Shown in pieces: positions 1 through 10,187 of a DNA stretch of 64,000 nt (the stretch's first letter is position 1; every line of letters starts with the position of its first letter). The DNA is from Meghimatium bilineatum (Eukaryota; Mollusca; Gastropoda; Stylommatophora; Philomycidae). The DNA lies in contig CM067309.1 of the NCBI GenBank assembly GCA_034231615.1, forward strand, positions 37,165,750 to 37,229,749, given 5' to 3'. Below the pieces are notes generated by a model. It saw nothing but the letters and a program-made list of their open reading frames with translations, did not search any database and was not told where the DNA came from. Both the position numbers and the translations under genes were made by a program.

Positions 1-138
1 TTGTTTTCAAGCTCCCCCCGGCTGTCAGGGTGTAGTCTACATTGTTTGTTTCAAACCTGTGTTTATATGCCACATGTACAGTTCATTGCTTTAGAGTTCA
101 AGGCAATTATTCATTCATCTTTTTCTGTCAACAGGCAG

Positions 139-246
139 GCTACCCCTAATACATCCGAGCCTTCAGTCAGCTCCCAGGGAGAACATAGACCTCTAGGAGA
201 AAATTTGATTTATTCTAAACCTCCTCATCGATACTTTGACCAGCAG
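139..246 (+). CDS. NCOR: NCoR/SMRT-family corepressor, internal coding exon (1st of 8 in window)
   Basis: This is the first exon in the window of a gene read as a nuclear receptor corepressor. It is bounded by an acceptor after a pyrimidine-rich stretch (tctgtcaacaggcag) and a donor CAG|gtaaga. It could also start at 135, since two AGs are close together; starting at 139 keeps whole codons. The 36 codons read as a Ser/Pro/Gln-rich segment ending HRYFDQQ, with no domain I recognise alone. Membership rests on the frame: it ends in phase 0 and joins the Gln-rich exon at 1234 without a break. The upstream part of the gene lies outside the window, where the deacetylase-activating and SANT domains of the family would be expected. 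Its exon status is inferred from splice sites and continuity only. Confidence 0.6.
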
Positions 247-517
247 GTAAGATACCTATTGCAAATTTGTGCTGAGGTAATGATAACTCTTATCGACTGT
301 ATGTTGCCAGTACCCGAGAGAAGAATGGTGGTACTGTGACCTGGCATGTGTTGCGTAGATGCAACTGGGGCATTTTTGGGTGGGGTTGGCTCTCTCATTC
401 CATAGAGGGTCACAGTGACCTAGAAGTCATGCTAGTCAGATGTGTACGGCCAAAAGAATCGGAGATTAGAGATTTCTCTAAAGACCAAACAGTAAATCCA
501 TATAAGGCCCTGGAGGT

Positions 518-553
<36 letters not shown>
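518..553 (+). repeat. (TAG)n microsatellite
   Basis: Twelve uninterrupted TAG units in the first intron. The Ser and Leu runs in overlapping frames come from this tract and are not protein. Confidence 0.95.
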
Positions 554-739
554 GCACCCTTCCATATTTATGGTTTGGTTGCTGATCCAGCAGTCCATGG
601 GCTCATGCCATTAAATGGCATTATATTGCTGAGAAGTTTCCATCTTTCTAGGTGATAGTATTATTGTTATGCTATAAGAAATGTAATCTACGATCCATGG
701 ACATGATGTCCTACAACACACATTGTACATACAAATTCT

Positions 740-832
740 TGAGACTAACGGGAATTGAACCAGTCCGTTCAACGTCATAAAATCGCCTAGCAACTACTGC
801 ACACGCGTTCTTCCGTACTTGACTAACCGCAT
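740..832 (-). repeat. tRNA-like SINE head (weak)
   Basis: On the - strand the segment has a good RNA polymerase III B-box (GGTTCAATTCC). A poorer A-box-like stretch (TAGTTGCTAGG) lies upstream at roughly tRNA spacing. It does not fold into an evident tRNA, so a tRNA-derived SINE fragment is more likely than a gene. The A-box lacks the usual A at its seventh position, which lowers confidence. Confidence 0.35.
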
Positions 833-1233
833 CTCCAAAAAAAGATGCAATTTTGCCAAGCCATTCAAACCATGCACTCAAAGTCACCAGAACGGACCAA
901 TCGAGACAAGGACTATTACAACAACAACAAACATCCTGTACATGTATTGAAATATCCTCAGTAACAACAAACATATAACATATAATATCCGTATTAGTTG
1001 TGATATCCGTAATGTAATCTGATTGAGACACATTTTCAGTCTGTCAGTGTACCAGTAGAGTGAAATACAGATTGTATATGATGGTCTTGTACAAGCAAAT
1101 CTTTGATGGAGAGACAGTACATATTCAGTCTGTCAGTGTAATACTATTCAATAAATGGCTAGATTATGTCAAAATTTTTCCAGTGATTATTATTCTTTGC
1201 TTCTAGATTCTAATAAGTTGCTCTGGTTTCTAG

Positions 1234-1431
1234 CAAAGGGTTGTTCCCGAGACAGGTGGACCCAGGAATGAAGGAATGGATCCCAGACAACGCATGGAGA
1301 TTATGGATCAGAGACAACGTCAGCAAATGGCAGAACGTCAGCGACAAGATATGTCAGATAGACAGCGTCAGCATCAAGATATGGCAGACCGTCAACGTCA
1401 GCAGCAGCAGCAACAACAACAACAACCGCAG
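1234..1431 (+). CDS. NCOR: NCoR/SMRT-family corepressor, Gln/Arg-rich exon (2nd)
   Basis: This 198-nt exon (66 codons, phase 0 at both ends) lies between acceptor tttctag and donor CAG|gtttgt. It encodes repeated short motifs of the form (M)xDRQRQ, for example QMAERQRQDMSDRQRQH, and ends in a run of nine Gln coded by mixed CAG and CAA codons. The spacing of charged and Gln residues suggests a long helix or coiled coil. Gln-rich and charged helical segments are common in NCoR/SMRT proteins. The next two exons continue the same composition, so these exons probably form one extended helical segment of the corepressor. Mixed codons argue for a selected coding run rather than a pure CAG expansion, though length polymorphism is plausible. 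Confidence 0.75.
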
Positions 1432-1547
1432 GTTTGTTGCTACAGCTTTCATGAATGTCATATTTATTCTCAGATGTTTTGTATTTGATGAATTTAACAA
1501 GCAGAAGTTCATGATGATGATGATGTAATCTCTTTAGTTAGGAGTAG

Positions 1548-1733
1548 GTAGCTCTTGACACATGATGATGATTAAGTAATCCCTTTGGCTGTGAGTTGGT
1601 AGCTCTTGACACATGATGATGATTACGTAATCCCTTTGGCTGTGAGTTGGTCGCTCTTGACACATGATGATGATTAAGTAACCCCTTTGACTGTGAGCAG
1701 GTAGCTCTTGACACATGATGATGATGATGGACA
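1548..1733 (-). repeat. 51-bp minisatellite derived from a LINE 3' end
   Basis: About 3.6 units of period 51 (starts at 1548 and 1599, then onward), each with gtagctcttgaca and atgatgatg. Reverse-complemented, the unit matches the 3' end of the LINE fragment at 21300-21640 (GTCAAGAGCTACCTGCTCACAG-type sequence followed by ATC-rich tail). It therefore looks like an amplified retrotransposon terminus inside an NCoR intron. Confidence 0.8.
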
Positions 1734-1737
1734 CACA

Positions 1738-1980
1738 ATGAGAGATAGCAAATCAGGTAGTTTGGCCACATGAGAATGGAACCAACACAACCAGCCATTT
1801 GTGTATACAACAGCAGAAGATCAAACTACAAGGCATGAGGAAGACCAAAAACTAAATGGATGGAGACAGTCAAAGAAACCTTAAGGTAACAAAGTTTGAC
1901 CATGGCCAATGTGATCCAAATGGCCAAAGACAAGACAACTCCAACACTTCCGCCCCTACCTCCCAACAATGCTTAACAGG
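1738..1980 (+). mobile_element. LINE C-terminal fragment
   Basis: The + strand resembles the 3' end of a non-LTR retrotransposon ORF2: a tttggccacatgagaat core (the WFGHM-type motif found also at 21351), then an Arg/Lys-rich GMRKTK segment and a Trp/Asp-type segment. Stops and frameshifts interrupt it. It is a dead 5'-truncated copy. Confidence 0.6.
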
Positions 1981-2349
1981 AGAATTGGAATTGACAATAA
2001 ATAGATTAGGATAGATTAAATTATATTAGGATAGATGAGATAGGATTAGATAAGCTAGATGTCCAGGCCCTAGTTGCTACACGTGTGAAACATAAGTTAA
2101 AGAATCAGCATTTTTTTTCATGAATAATTTTAGTGTAATTATTTTGGGGCATTCATTCCTGCCAAATTGTTAAGAAGAACACCCAGGCCCAGAAGTCATT
2201 ATAAAATAACCTTAAAAACGGGGAATAAACCATACAGAGTAGATAATATATTTATAAATTATAATCATTAAATTCAGGAATCACAGATAAATGAATTAAA
2301 ATACTTGTTCAATTTTTCTGATTTTTGTTATGAAATATTTGTTAACCCT

Positions 2350-2828
2350 TTAACACTTTGCTGACCAATTTCAACGATAGTCGAATTTCCGGTACTGGAC
2401 ACTATGATCCATCAGAAAAATGGAAATACCCATTGCAATAATGTGCTAAAAATAGTGTTTCCGGGAAATTATGTTCTGTCAAAATGGCTGCATGTCAAGA
2501 ATAACGATATGGACCAAGTAAGTGAGTTTTTATCAAGAAATATCGGAGATTTTGAAGGAAATATTGTATGATATATAGAAATTAATGTAAATCTAGGCCT
2601 AGCATTATGATAAATAGCATTTTTCACTTGAAATAACTCTGGAGCTTTCAAATTCATTCAGAAAGTGCAAACAGTCGTTACAACGCATAGAAAGTTTAAA
2701 GGCTTTCTTGCACTAGATCGATTTTATACGAATTTTTAAAGACGGCGATGTCAATGTATACAATTTTGCGTGCACCCTCGGTAATGGCGGACAAGTACAC
2801 TCTGGATCGCTGGTCAGCAAAGTGTTAA
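2350..2828. mobile_element. TTAA-target MITE with perfect 14-bp TIRs
   Basis: A 471-bp element (2354-2824) is flanked by TTAA on both sides. It has matching terminal inverted repeats CACTTTGCTGACCA at the left and their reverse complement at the right. TTAA duplication is characteristic of piggyBac-like elements. No transposase is encoded, so this is a non-autonomous copy within the second intron in the window. Confidence 0.85.
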
Positions 2829-3603
2829 ATGTAGGCAAGTTAACTTTTGTGTGTTATCTATCCAATCATGGCTAAAAATGATTTCATTCTGAAATCACCA
2901 ACTGCCAGTACGCATCAACCATCCCTTCCATACAGTATATATTTTCTGGTGTCACTAAACAGCCAGTACCATGAAAGATCTATTTTTGTAGGACTAGAGA
3001 AGAATTCAGCACAGAAGGAAAGTCATTGAGGAAAGAATTTAGCAGCTAAATGGTTAAGATCATATTGAAGCAATCTCTTTTGTATCCTGTTGCAAACTTG
3101 ACAAAATGATATACCTAACATACAATACATCAAGATTGCCATGAATGACTTTATTATGAAAATTGTGAAGTTTGCATCAATCATGTAAGGATTACACTGT
3201 CTAATATGACTGAAAAGATGATATTGTGAACAATATAATGTGCGGGACTGAGTGGCCATATATCTAAATAGAAGTTACCGCTCACGAAATGTAACACCCC
3301 TTGCACATAAAGAACAAGCGAAATACCTTTGTTTTAATATATAATAATAGACCTTAACCTTACTACAGTATCTACTGCCCTATTCACAGAAATATTCACC
3401 GCTCAAACATCTTTAGTTTTGCTCATGTGAGAAAAATTAGAGGGAGTATTGTATTGATCACAATGTAAGGACTACAATGGCTGGTTTGGTTACATTGTAA
3501 CAGGAAACTTTACTCGTTGATAAGTATGCACATTATTTGTTGAAGGGCAGAAATAATTGTTTTTGGTTAGCATTTTGACTTTGAGATTAACATTTATTTG
3601 CAG
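2829..3603 (+). other. NCoR intron remainder, no feature seen
   Basis: AT-rich intron sequence between the TTAA element and the acceptor TTTGCAG at 3603. I saw no coding signal, repeat array or RNA gene. Confidence 0.5.
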
Positions 3604-3793
3604 ATGATGGATCCTCGACATCGTCAGAGAATGGAATATGAGCGAGTGGACATGGAACGGCATGAAATGGAATACAGGAGACAACAGGAAGGAGGAGATC
3701 AGCGGAGAATTGGTGGGGATATGGAATACAGGAGGCATCAGCAGGAGGGAGATCAGAGGAGAGGGAGTGCTGAAATGGAACTTCATAGAAGAG
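3604..3793 (+). CDS. NCOR: NCoR/SMRT-family corepressor, charged helical exon (3rd)
   Basis: A 190-nt exon between acceptor ttatttgcag and donor AGAG|gtaatc. It enters in phase 0 and leaves one base of the next codon. It encodes an Arg/Glu/Met/Gln-rich stretch (MMDPRHRQRMEYERVDMERH, then two EMEYRR or DMEYRR repeats and a Gln/Gly-rich section). The pattern resembles the preceding exon (MDPRQR opens both), so the two exons may descend from an internal exon duplication. The predicted structure is a charged helix. The following intron starts with a 23-bp array only about 70 bp past the donor. Confidence 0.75.
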
Positions 3794-3863
3794 GTAATCA
3801 TAGAGTTGAGGTAGCTGTTTTTCTACGTGTGTTGTGTGATACATGGCGAGATACTGCATCAGT

Positions 3864-4345
3864 TTGTTTTTTATCCCAGGAATTATTTGTTTTTTTTATC
3901 CCAGGAGTTATTTGTTTTTTATCCAGGAATTATTTGTTTTTTATCCCAGGAGTTATTTGTTTTTTATCCCAGGAATTATTTGTTTTTTATCCCAGGAATT
4001 ATTTGTTTTTTATCCCAGGAATTTGTTTTTTATCCCAGGAATTATTTGTTTTTTATCCCAGGAATTATTTTTTTTAATCCCAGGAATTATTTGTTTTTTA
4101 TCCCAGGAATTATTTGTTTTTTATCCCAGGAATTATTTTTTTTTTATCCCAGGAATTATTTTTTTTTTATCCCAGGAATTATTTGTTTTTTATCCCAGGA
4201 ATTATTTGTTTTTTATCCCAGGAATTATTTGTTTTTTATCCCATGAATTATTTGTTTTTTATCCCAGGAATTATTTGTTTTTTATCCCAGGAATTATTTG
4301 TTTTTTATCCCAGGAATTATTTGTTTTTATCCCAGGAATTATTGA
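3864..4345 (+). repeat. 23-bp minisatellite, about 21 units
   Basis: Tandem units of about 23 bp (ATTATTTGTTTTTTATCCCA plus GGA) run through this stretch with small length variants. Because 23 is not a multiple of three, all three + frames stay open and give artefactual FFIPG-type peptides. It sits just inside the intron after exon 3. Confidence 0.95.
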
Positions 4346-4608
4346 GCAATGTTGTTGATGTTGTTGATATCCAAATGCTGATGAGTAATTCTACTCTTAT
4401 CATTACAATGCTATTCTTTAAAAAAGTGCTAGAGTCTAGCACTAATTAGAATCTACAAGAAAGAACAAACTGACATCTTAGCCAATAGATTTTTATTAAG
4501 ATAGGGACAAACAAACACAGAATTGAAGGAACAATAAGCTCAAGACTACAGGAATAGAGGTACAAAGACCTTTTTGTCGAGATGTCGATTCTGGAAGCTC
4601 TATTGACA

Positions 4609-4895
4609 GTGGTAAAACAACTAGGACTGTGTGATTTGGTCATGTAACAATAAGACACCATTCACTTGGTAAAACAACTAGGACTGTGTGATTTGGTCAT
4701 GTAACAATAAGACACAATTCACTTGGTAAAACAACTTGGACTGTGTGATTTGGTCATGTAACAATAAGACACCATTCACTTGGTAAAACAACTAGGACTG
4801 TGTGATTTGATCATGTAACAATAAGACACCATTCACTTGGTAAAACAACTTAGTCTGTGTGATTTGGGCATGTAACTAAGATACCATTCACTTTC
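4609..4895 (+). repeat. 57-bp minisatellite, 5 units
   Basis: Five units of about 57 bp, each containing ggtaaaacaac, ctgtgtgatttgg and aacaataagacac; the last is diverged. Same NCoR intron. Confidence 0.9.
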
Positions 4896-5287
4896 AAAGA
4901 TTATACTACAGAGAACAGTTGAGGGTAGAATATGAAATCGAAAACAAAATCTTGACATTATAATATCAAGGGATAGTCAGGATGTGATTTTTCCACACTT
5001 ATCAATATGACCATAGATAGGGTTATTTGGCTGGATTCTCATGCTGATGGCTCCAATGTGGCACCTACCAGAAAGTGGTTATGGATTTTTTATTATTATT
5101 ATTAAACAGTTTCGTATATCTTCGATACATTGTTGCTGTTAATGATATGTATGGTCATTAAGTAAGCTCACTCCATGGTCTAGACATAAATGAAATAGAA
5201 GCTGTGCCAAAAGTGCATTTAATTATGTACGAAAATAAGATCTAGGCCGCGCTGCTGTAGTGTAATGTTTAGTCATGCACTTGTGGT

Positions 5288-5489
5288 ATATTTAGCCACA
5301 TAGAAGTAGGGTGCCAGGGCTCAAGTTATAGAAAAGTCGAGAAATGGCATTATCGCTACTAAGAAAGTAAGGTAACCTACGCTAGTCAGGCAGTTGCTTG
5401 CCTCCCACTGACTAGGCACTTGTGAACAGTTATGGAAAACTGTGTGCTATAATGTTGGTCCATAACTCATCTGACCTTGATCTTTAGTA
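5288..5489 (+). repeat. Dispersed repeat, also at 30985-31190
   Basis: The run tagccaca-aagtaggGTGCCA...GACTAGGCA...CACTTGTG...CTGACCTTGATC is shared with 30985-31190 in the same order, and parts recur near 43790-44060. It looks like an interspersed element of about 200 bp. I could not classify it. Confidence 0.65.
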
Positions 5490-5506
5490 ATATACATACA
5501 AATCAC

Positions 5507-7779
5507 AAGCTAAAGATCATAGTTCTTGAAAGCTGTATATTTTAGACACTGTTAAAGATCACAGTTCTTGAAGGCTGTATATTTTAGACACTGTTAAAGA
5601 TCACAGTTCTTGAAGGCTGTATATTTTAGACACTGTTAAAGATCACAGTTCTTGAAGGCTGTATATTTTAGGCACTGTTAAAGATCACAGTTCTTGAAGG
5701 CTGTATATTTTAGGCACTGTTAAAGATCACAGTTCTTGAAGGCTGTATATTTTAGACACTGTTAAAGATCACAGTTCTTGAAGGCTGTATATTTTAAACA
5801 CTGTTAAAGATCACAGTTCTTGAAGGCTGTATATTTTAGACACTGTTAAAGATCACAGATCTTGAAGGCTGTATATTTTAGACACTGTTAAAGATCACAG
5901 TTCTTGAAGGCTGTATATTTTAGACACTGTTAAAGATCATAGTTCTTGAAGGCTGTATATTTTAGACACTGTTAAAGATCATAGTTCTTGAAGGCTGTAT
6001 ATTTTAGACACTGTTAAAGATCACAGTTATTGAAGGCTGTATATTTTAGACACTGTTAAAGATCATAGTTCTTGAAGGCTGTATATTTTAGACACTGTTA
6101 AAGATCACAGTTCTTGAAGGCTGTATATTTTAGACACTGTTAAAGATCACAGTTCTTGAAGGCTGTATATTTTAGACACTGTTAAAGATCATAGTTCTTG
6201 AAGGCTGTATATTTTAGACACTGTTAAAGATCATAGTTCTTGAAGGCTGTATATTTTAGACACTGTTAAAGATCACAGTTCTTGAAGGCTGTATATTTTA
6301 GACACTGTTAAAGATCACAGTTCTTGAAGGCTGTATATTTTAGGCACTGTTAAAGATCACAGTTCTTGAAGGCTGTATATTTTAGGCACTGTTAAAGATC
6401 ACAGTTCTTGAAGGCTGTATATTTTAGACACTGTTAAAGATCACAGTTCTTGAAGGCTGTATATTTTAAACACTGTTAAAGATCACAGTTCTTGAAGGCT
6501 GTATATTTTAGACACTGTTAAAGATCACAGATCTTGAAGGCTGTATATTTTAGACACTGTTAAAGATCACAGTTCTTGAAGGCTGTATATTTTAGACACT
6601 GTTAAAGATCATAGTTCTTGAAGGCTGTATATTTTAGACACTGTTAAAGATCATAGTTCTTGAAGGCTGTATATTTTAGACACTGTTAAAGATCACAGTT
6701 ATTGAAGGCTGTATATTTTAGACACTGTTAAAGATCATAGTTCTTGAAGGCTGTATATTTTAGACACTGTTAAAGATCACAGTTCTTGAAGGCTGTATAT
6801 TTTAGACACTGTTAAAGATCACAGTTCTTGAAGGCTGTATATTTTAGACACTGTTAAAGATCATAGTTCTTGAAGGCTGTATATTTTAGACACTGTTAAA
6901 GATCATAGTTCTTGAAGGCTGTATATTTTAGACACTGTTAAAGATCACAGTTCTTGAAGGCTGTATATTTTAGACACTGTTAAAGATCACAGTTCTTGAA
7001 GGCTGTATATTTTAGACTGTTAAAGATCATAGTTCTTGAAGGCTGTATATTTTAGACACTGTTAAAGATCATAGTTCTTGAAGGCTGTATATTTTAGACA
7101 CTGTTAAAGATCACAGTTCTTGAAGGCTGTATATTTTAGACACTGTTAAAGAGCACAGTTCTTGAAGGCTGTATATTTTAGACACTGTTAAAGATCACAG
7201 TTCTTGAAGGCTGTATATTTTAGACACTGTTAAAGATCATAGTTCTTGAAGGCTGTATATTTTAGACACTGTTAAAGATCATAGTTCTTGAAGGCTGTAT
7301 ATTTTAGACACTGTTAAAGATCATAGTTCTTGAAGGCTGTATATTTTAGACACTGTTAAAGATCATAGTTCTTGAAGGCTGTATATTTTAGACACTGTTA
7401 AAGATCATAGTTCTTGAAGGCTGTATATTTTAGACATTGTTAAAGATCATAGTTCTTGAAGGCTGTATATTTTAGACACTGTTAAAGATCATAGTTCTTG
7501 AAGGCTGTATATTTTAGACACTGTTAAAGATCACAGTTCTTGAAGGCTGTATATTTTAGACACTGTTAAAGATCATAGTTCTTGAAGGCTGTATATTTTA
7601 GACACTGTTAAAGATCATAGTTCTTGAAGGCTGTATATTTTAGACACTGTTAAAGATCATAGTTCTTGAAGGCTGTATATTTTAGACACTGTTAAAGATC
7701 ATAGTTCTTGAAGGCTGTATATTTTAGACACTGTTAAAGATCATAGTTCTTGAAGGCTGTATATTTTAGACACTGTTAA
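5507..7779 (+). repeat. 42-bp satellite array, about 54 units, with a 672-bp higher-order period
   Basis: The monomer is 42 bp (GTTAAAGATCACAGTTCTTG then AAGGCTGTATATTTTAGACACT). Diagnostic variants recur exactly 672 bp apart (16 x 42): ggcactg at 5671 and 6343, taaacac at about 5796 and 6468, cagatcttg at 5856 and 6528, gttattg near 6028 and 6700. One monomer near 7013 is 2 bp short. The array ends about 40 bp before the acceptor of the next NCoR exon. Confidence 0.97.
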
Positions 7780-7821
7780 AAGGTCCTTGTTTACACCATA
7801 ATTTATGTTGATGTCATGCAG

Positions 7822-8045
7822 AGATTGAGGCACTTCGAAGAAATGAATCTGCTCAAAGAGAAATGGAAGCCAGACAAGATTCTGAGATTGAACAGCGGAG
7901 GATGGACATGGAACAGAAGCAGCACTTGCAGCAGCAACAGGAGATAGCGTACATGCAGCAACAACAGCAGCAGCAGCAACAACAACATCCTAGAATGAAA
8001 TTTGTGACTGCAGCCCAAGCTCAGGCTGAGCAAAGGCATTTACAG
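7822..8045 (+). CDS. NCOR: NCoR/SMRT-family corepressor, Gln-rich coiled-coil exon (4th)
   Basis: A 224-nt exon after acceptor gtcatgcag, ending CAG|gtagtt. It takes two bases to complete the codon begun in exon 3 (Glu) and ends in phase 0. It encodes EIEALRRNESAQREMEARQD, then a QRRMDMEQKQ stretch, then a run of nine Gln (mixed CAG/CAA), then MKFVTAAQAQAEQRHLQ. Hydrophobic and charged spacing fits a coiled coil. With exons 2 and 3 this makes a long Gln/Arg/Met-rich helical segment. That the acceptor lies right after a 2.3-kb satellite suggests the array may vary without touching the splice site. Confidence 0.78.
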
Positions 8046-8372
8046 GTAGTTTGTTGTTGTAGAGCTACATCTTGAGATATGTTTACATAGCAAAACTAAA
8101 CATTAACATAAACAGTCAACCATATCAAGATATATATATATATTTGTATTAACATGATCATTTGCACACATAAAGATAAATACATTAAAATAAATATTTG
8201 TCCACATAGAGATATATGCAGAAAATGTTTTCAAATAAATGTTCACCCACGGACACGCCCAGGCGTGATCATAAAGGTTAATCAAGCGTATGATGATATC
8301 ACAACGAATAAATTGCAAGTATTTGTGTGAAAACGACCAGAAAAATAAAGAACGTACAGTTGGATTATGCTT
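8046..8372 (+). other. NCoR intron, start; no feature seen
   Basis: AT-rich intron sequence with a short (TA)n near 8131. The 3' part may be decayed upstream transposase sequence, but I cannot align it. Confidence 0.4.
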
Positions 8373-8694
8373 CATGACAATGTGCAGGCAGATCAATCCC
8401 TACTGGTGAAGCAGTACCTCACAAAGCACAATGTGATTACATTGAAACATATTCTTTCGACCTCGCACCAGCTGATTTTTTATTGTTTCTTCGACTGAAT
8501 CGGCACTGAAAGGACAACGATTCATTGTTGCAGATGACATTATCATCAATGCAACAAGACAGCTGAGAGAGGTGTCATATAATTGTCTCCATGGATATTT
8601 CCAGCAGCTGTATGCACATTGCTTAAAAAAATGCGTAGTTGCCGAAGGGAACTACTTTGAAAGAAATGTAATGGAGATAATTCATGATAAATAA
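8373..8694 (+). pseudogene. Mariner-family transposase 3' remnant
   Basis: Two overlapping frames give the end of a mariner-like transposase. HDNVQAD at 8373 resembles the conserved HDNA.PH block that carries the second catalytic Asp. After a frameshift near 8456 the reading FDLAPADFLLF follows (compare the family's SPDLAPSD block). It ends AEGNYFERN before a stop at 8692, much like mariner C-termini (GDYFE). The 5' two-thirds is missing and the frame is broken, so it is inactive. Confidence 0.75.
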
Positions 8695-8696
8695 TG

Positions 8697-9012
8697 GAAA
8701 AATAATATGGAGATAGTAATGGAGGGTTCTTGTTTGGAACATATGTGCCCCCCCCCCGATGTGACTTTTTCCCCCTTGGCAATGTTTGTCAGTTTATGTT
8801 TATCCTTTATTAATTTTAATATAAATTTATTTAGGGTTAGGGTTAGTTATGTAAAACAAAACCTCTCCTAACCTAAACCCTGAGCCTAACCCTAAAAAAA
8901 TGAAAATCTAAATGGATAAATATCAATTGACAAACATTGTCACAGGAAATAATCAAATTAATAATCACATTAGGGAACACAGGTCTCAAACAAGAACCTT
9001 CTATAGTTACTT
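8697..9012. mobile_element. Palindromic MITE-like element with telomere-like motifs
   Basis: The left half (ggagggttcttgttt, gtttgtcagtttatg, ttagggttaggg) is mirrored by the right half (cctaaccctaa, attgacaaacattgtcac, aaacaagaacctt). This forms an imperfect inverted repeat of about 300 bp, apparently lodged in the 3' non-coding part of the mariner remnant; a terminus-like aagtttttgatgcgacc follows at about 9037. The TTAGGG repeats lie near the axis and are part of the element, not a telomere. Confidence 0.6.
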
Positions 9013-9059
9013 ATTTTTCTATAATCCACTAATTCCTGTAAGTTTTTGATGCGACCTCG

Positions 9060-9720
9060 TATATATGAGCTGTATGAAATACTTTCATTTGGGATTTAAA
9101 TCAAAGAAAATAATTTAATGCTGGCTTTCACTTATATCTTGGCTGAAAGAAAATGTGGGCTTGAATATATTGGTAAAACAGCGTTATGTTGAGATATGCT
9201 GTACTTCCTGTAAAATAAAGCAGGATGGCAGTTTAGCCAATTCTATTTGCTGATAAGAAACTTTTAAAGAGGTCATGGTTGCCACCAAGTAAAATTCTAC
9301 CCACTGAAATGCTGCCATTGAAGTATTTACCCAATATTTATCATGTCTTTCAGTGCTGAAATCTCAAGTGTGGCTTATGACAGTGATAGATTATGGATTG
9401 CATTATTTCTGTGATTATTATTCAACTATAATGTTTGCCCACTGCACTGTGGTAGGGACATGACTGTTAACAAGCATATTTAGCTGGTGGGTTAAGAATA
9501 AACATCGGGTTGAAATAGTTTTTAACGCCAGGAAAATAATCATAAATCAGAAAATAATCATACATAAGAACTGTGTTGTCTCCCTTTTTTGGGGGATATT
9601 CTCTTCTCCCCCCCCCCCCCCTTTTTTGGTAAACTATATTTCGTTTCACATCAATTTCGTTTTGTTTAATATGTAGGTCCAGCTCCTAAAATTGGACCTT
9701 ATTATTGTTACCATCATTGT
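9060..9720 (+). other. NCoR intron, no gene seen
   Basis: AT-rich intron sequence with one C-run near 9609. No coding or repeat structure was recognised. Confidence 0.45.
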
Positions 9721-10000
9721 TATTATTATTGTTTGTTGTTATTGACCTTGTTCTTATTATTATTGTTATTATACCTAGATTTATTATTATTAATTTTATT
9801 GTTACTATTTTTGATGTTATTATTACTGTTTTTGTTGTTACTATTATTGCTTGTTGTTATTGGCCTTGTTTTTATTATTCCTAGATTTATTATTGTTATA
9901 TTTATTGTAATATTTTTGGTGTTGTTATTACTATTATTGTTTGTTGTTATTGGCCTTGTTTTGTTATTGTTATTATTAATGCCATTGTTGTTATAATTAT
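9720..10000 (+). repeat. Imperfect (ATT/GTT)n-rich stretch
   Basis: Degenerate TTATTATTATTGTT repeats with a longer recurrent block (tgttgttattggccttgttt, three times). Long Leu- or Asn-rich frames on both strands here are by-products. Confidence 0.9.
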
Positions 10001-10187
10001 AGCTGAACTGAAATATAAATAAATGTGAACTTTCATAAACAAACAAATTCAATATTAACGTGAGCTTGGATAAACCTAAGTTTGCAGATAAATTTATGTG
10101 TTTTTTTTTATATTAATAATAATGTTTTAGCAAATTATGCAGGACTTTAATGTCATTGTTTCATATTTTTTAAATTTCATTACCAAG

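Larger units (their letters stand above)
247..1233 (+). other. NCoR intron with simple repeat and a tRNA-like element
   Basis: Intron between the first and second exons, gtaaga to tttctag. It holds a (TAG)n tract near 518-553, a short dispersed repeat just after it (a GCTGATCCAGCAGTCCATGG-type core, also seen inverted near 10880 and diverged near 34640), and a tRNA-like segment near 740-830. No coding signal was seen. Confidence 0.55.

Noticed and set aside
3843..4449. Long + strand frames with FFIPGIICFLSQ-type repeats
   Set aside because: They come from the 23-bp array; since 23 is not a multiple of three, every frame stays open with the same peptide. Not a membrane protein gene.
5507..7779. 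Possible CRISPR-like array
   Set aside because: Units are contiguous 42-bp monomers without unique spacers, in an animal intron. It is a satellite.
3604..8045. Triplet-expansion disease-type CAG repeat in the Gln-rich exons
   Set aside because: Gln runs are short (nine) and mix CAG with CAA, so they are stable coding runs rather than a pure expansion.
8836..8900. Interstitial telomere or chromosome end
   Set aside because: Only two to three TTAGGG units on each side in inverted order, part of a palindromic mobile element.
9726..10052. Asn-rich and Leu-rich open frames
   Set aside because: Products of the degenerate (ATT/GTT)n stretch on both strands.
10137..10187. Upstream extension of NCoR exon 5 from an ATG at 10137
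   Set aside because: The extension is hydrophobic and overlaps a pyrimidine-rich tract with an acceptor at 10187 in the right phase.
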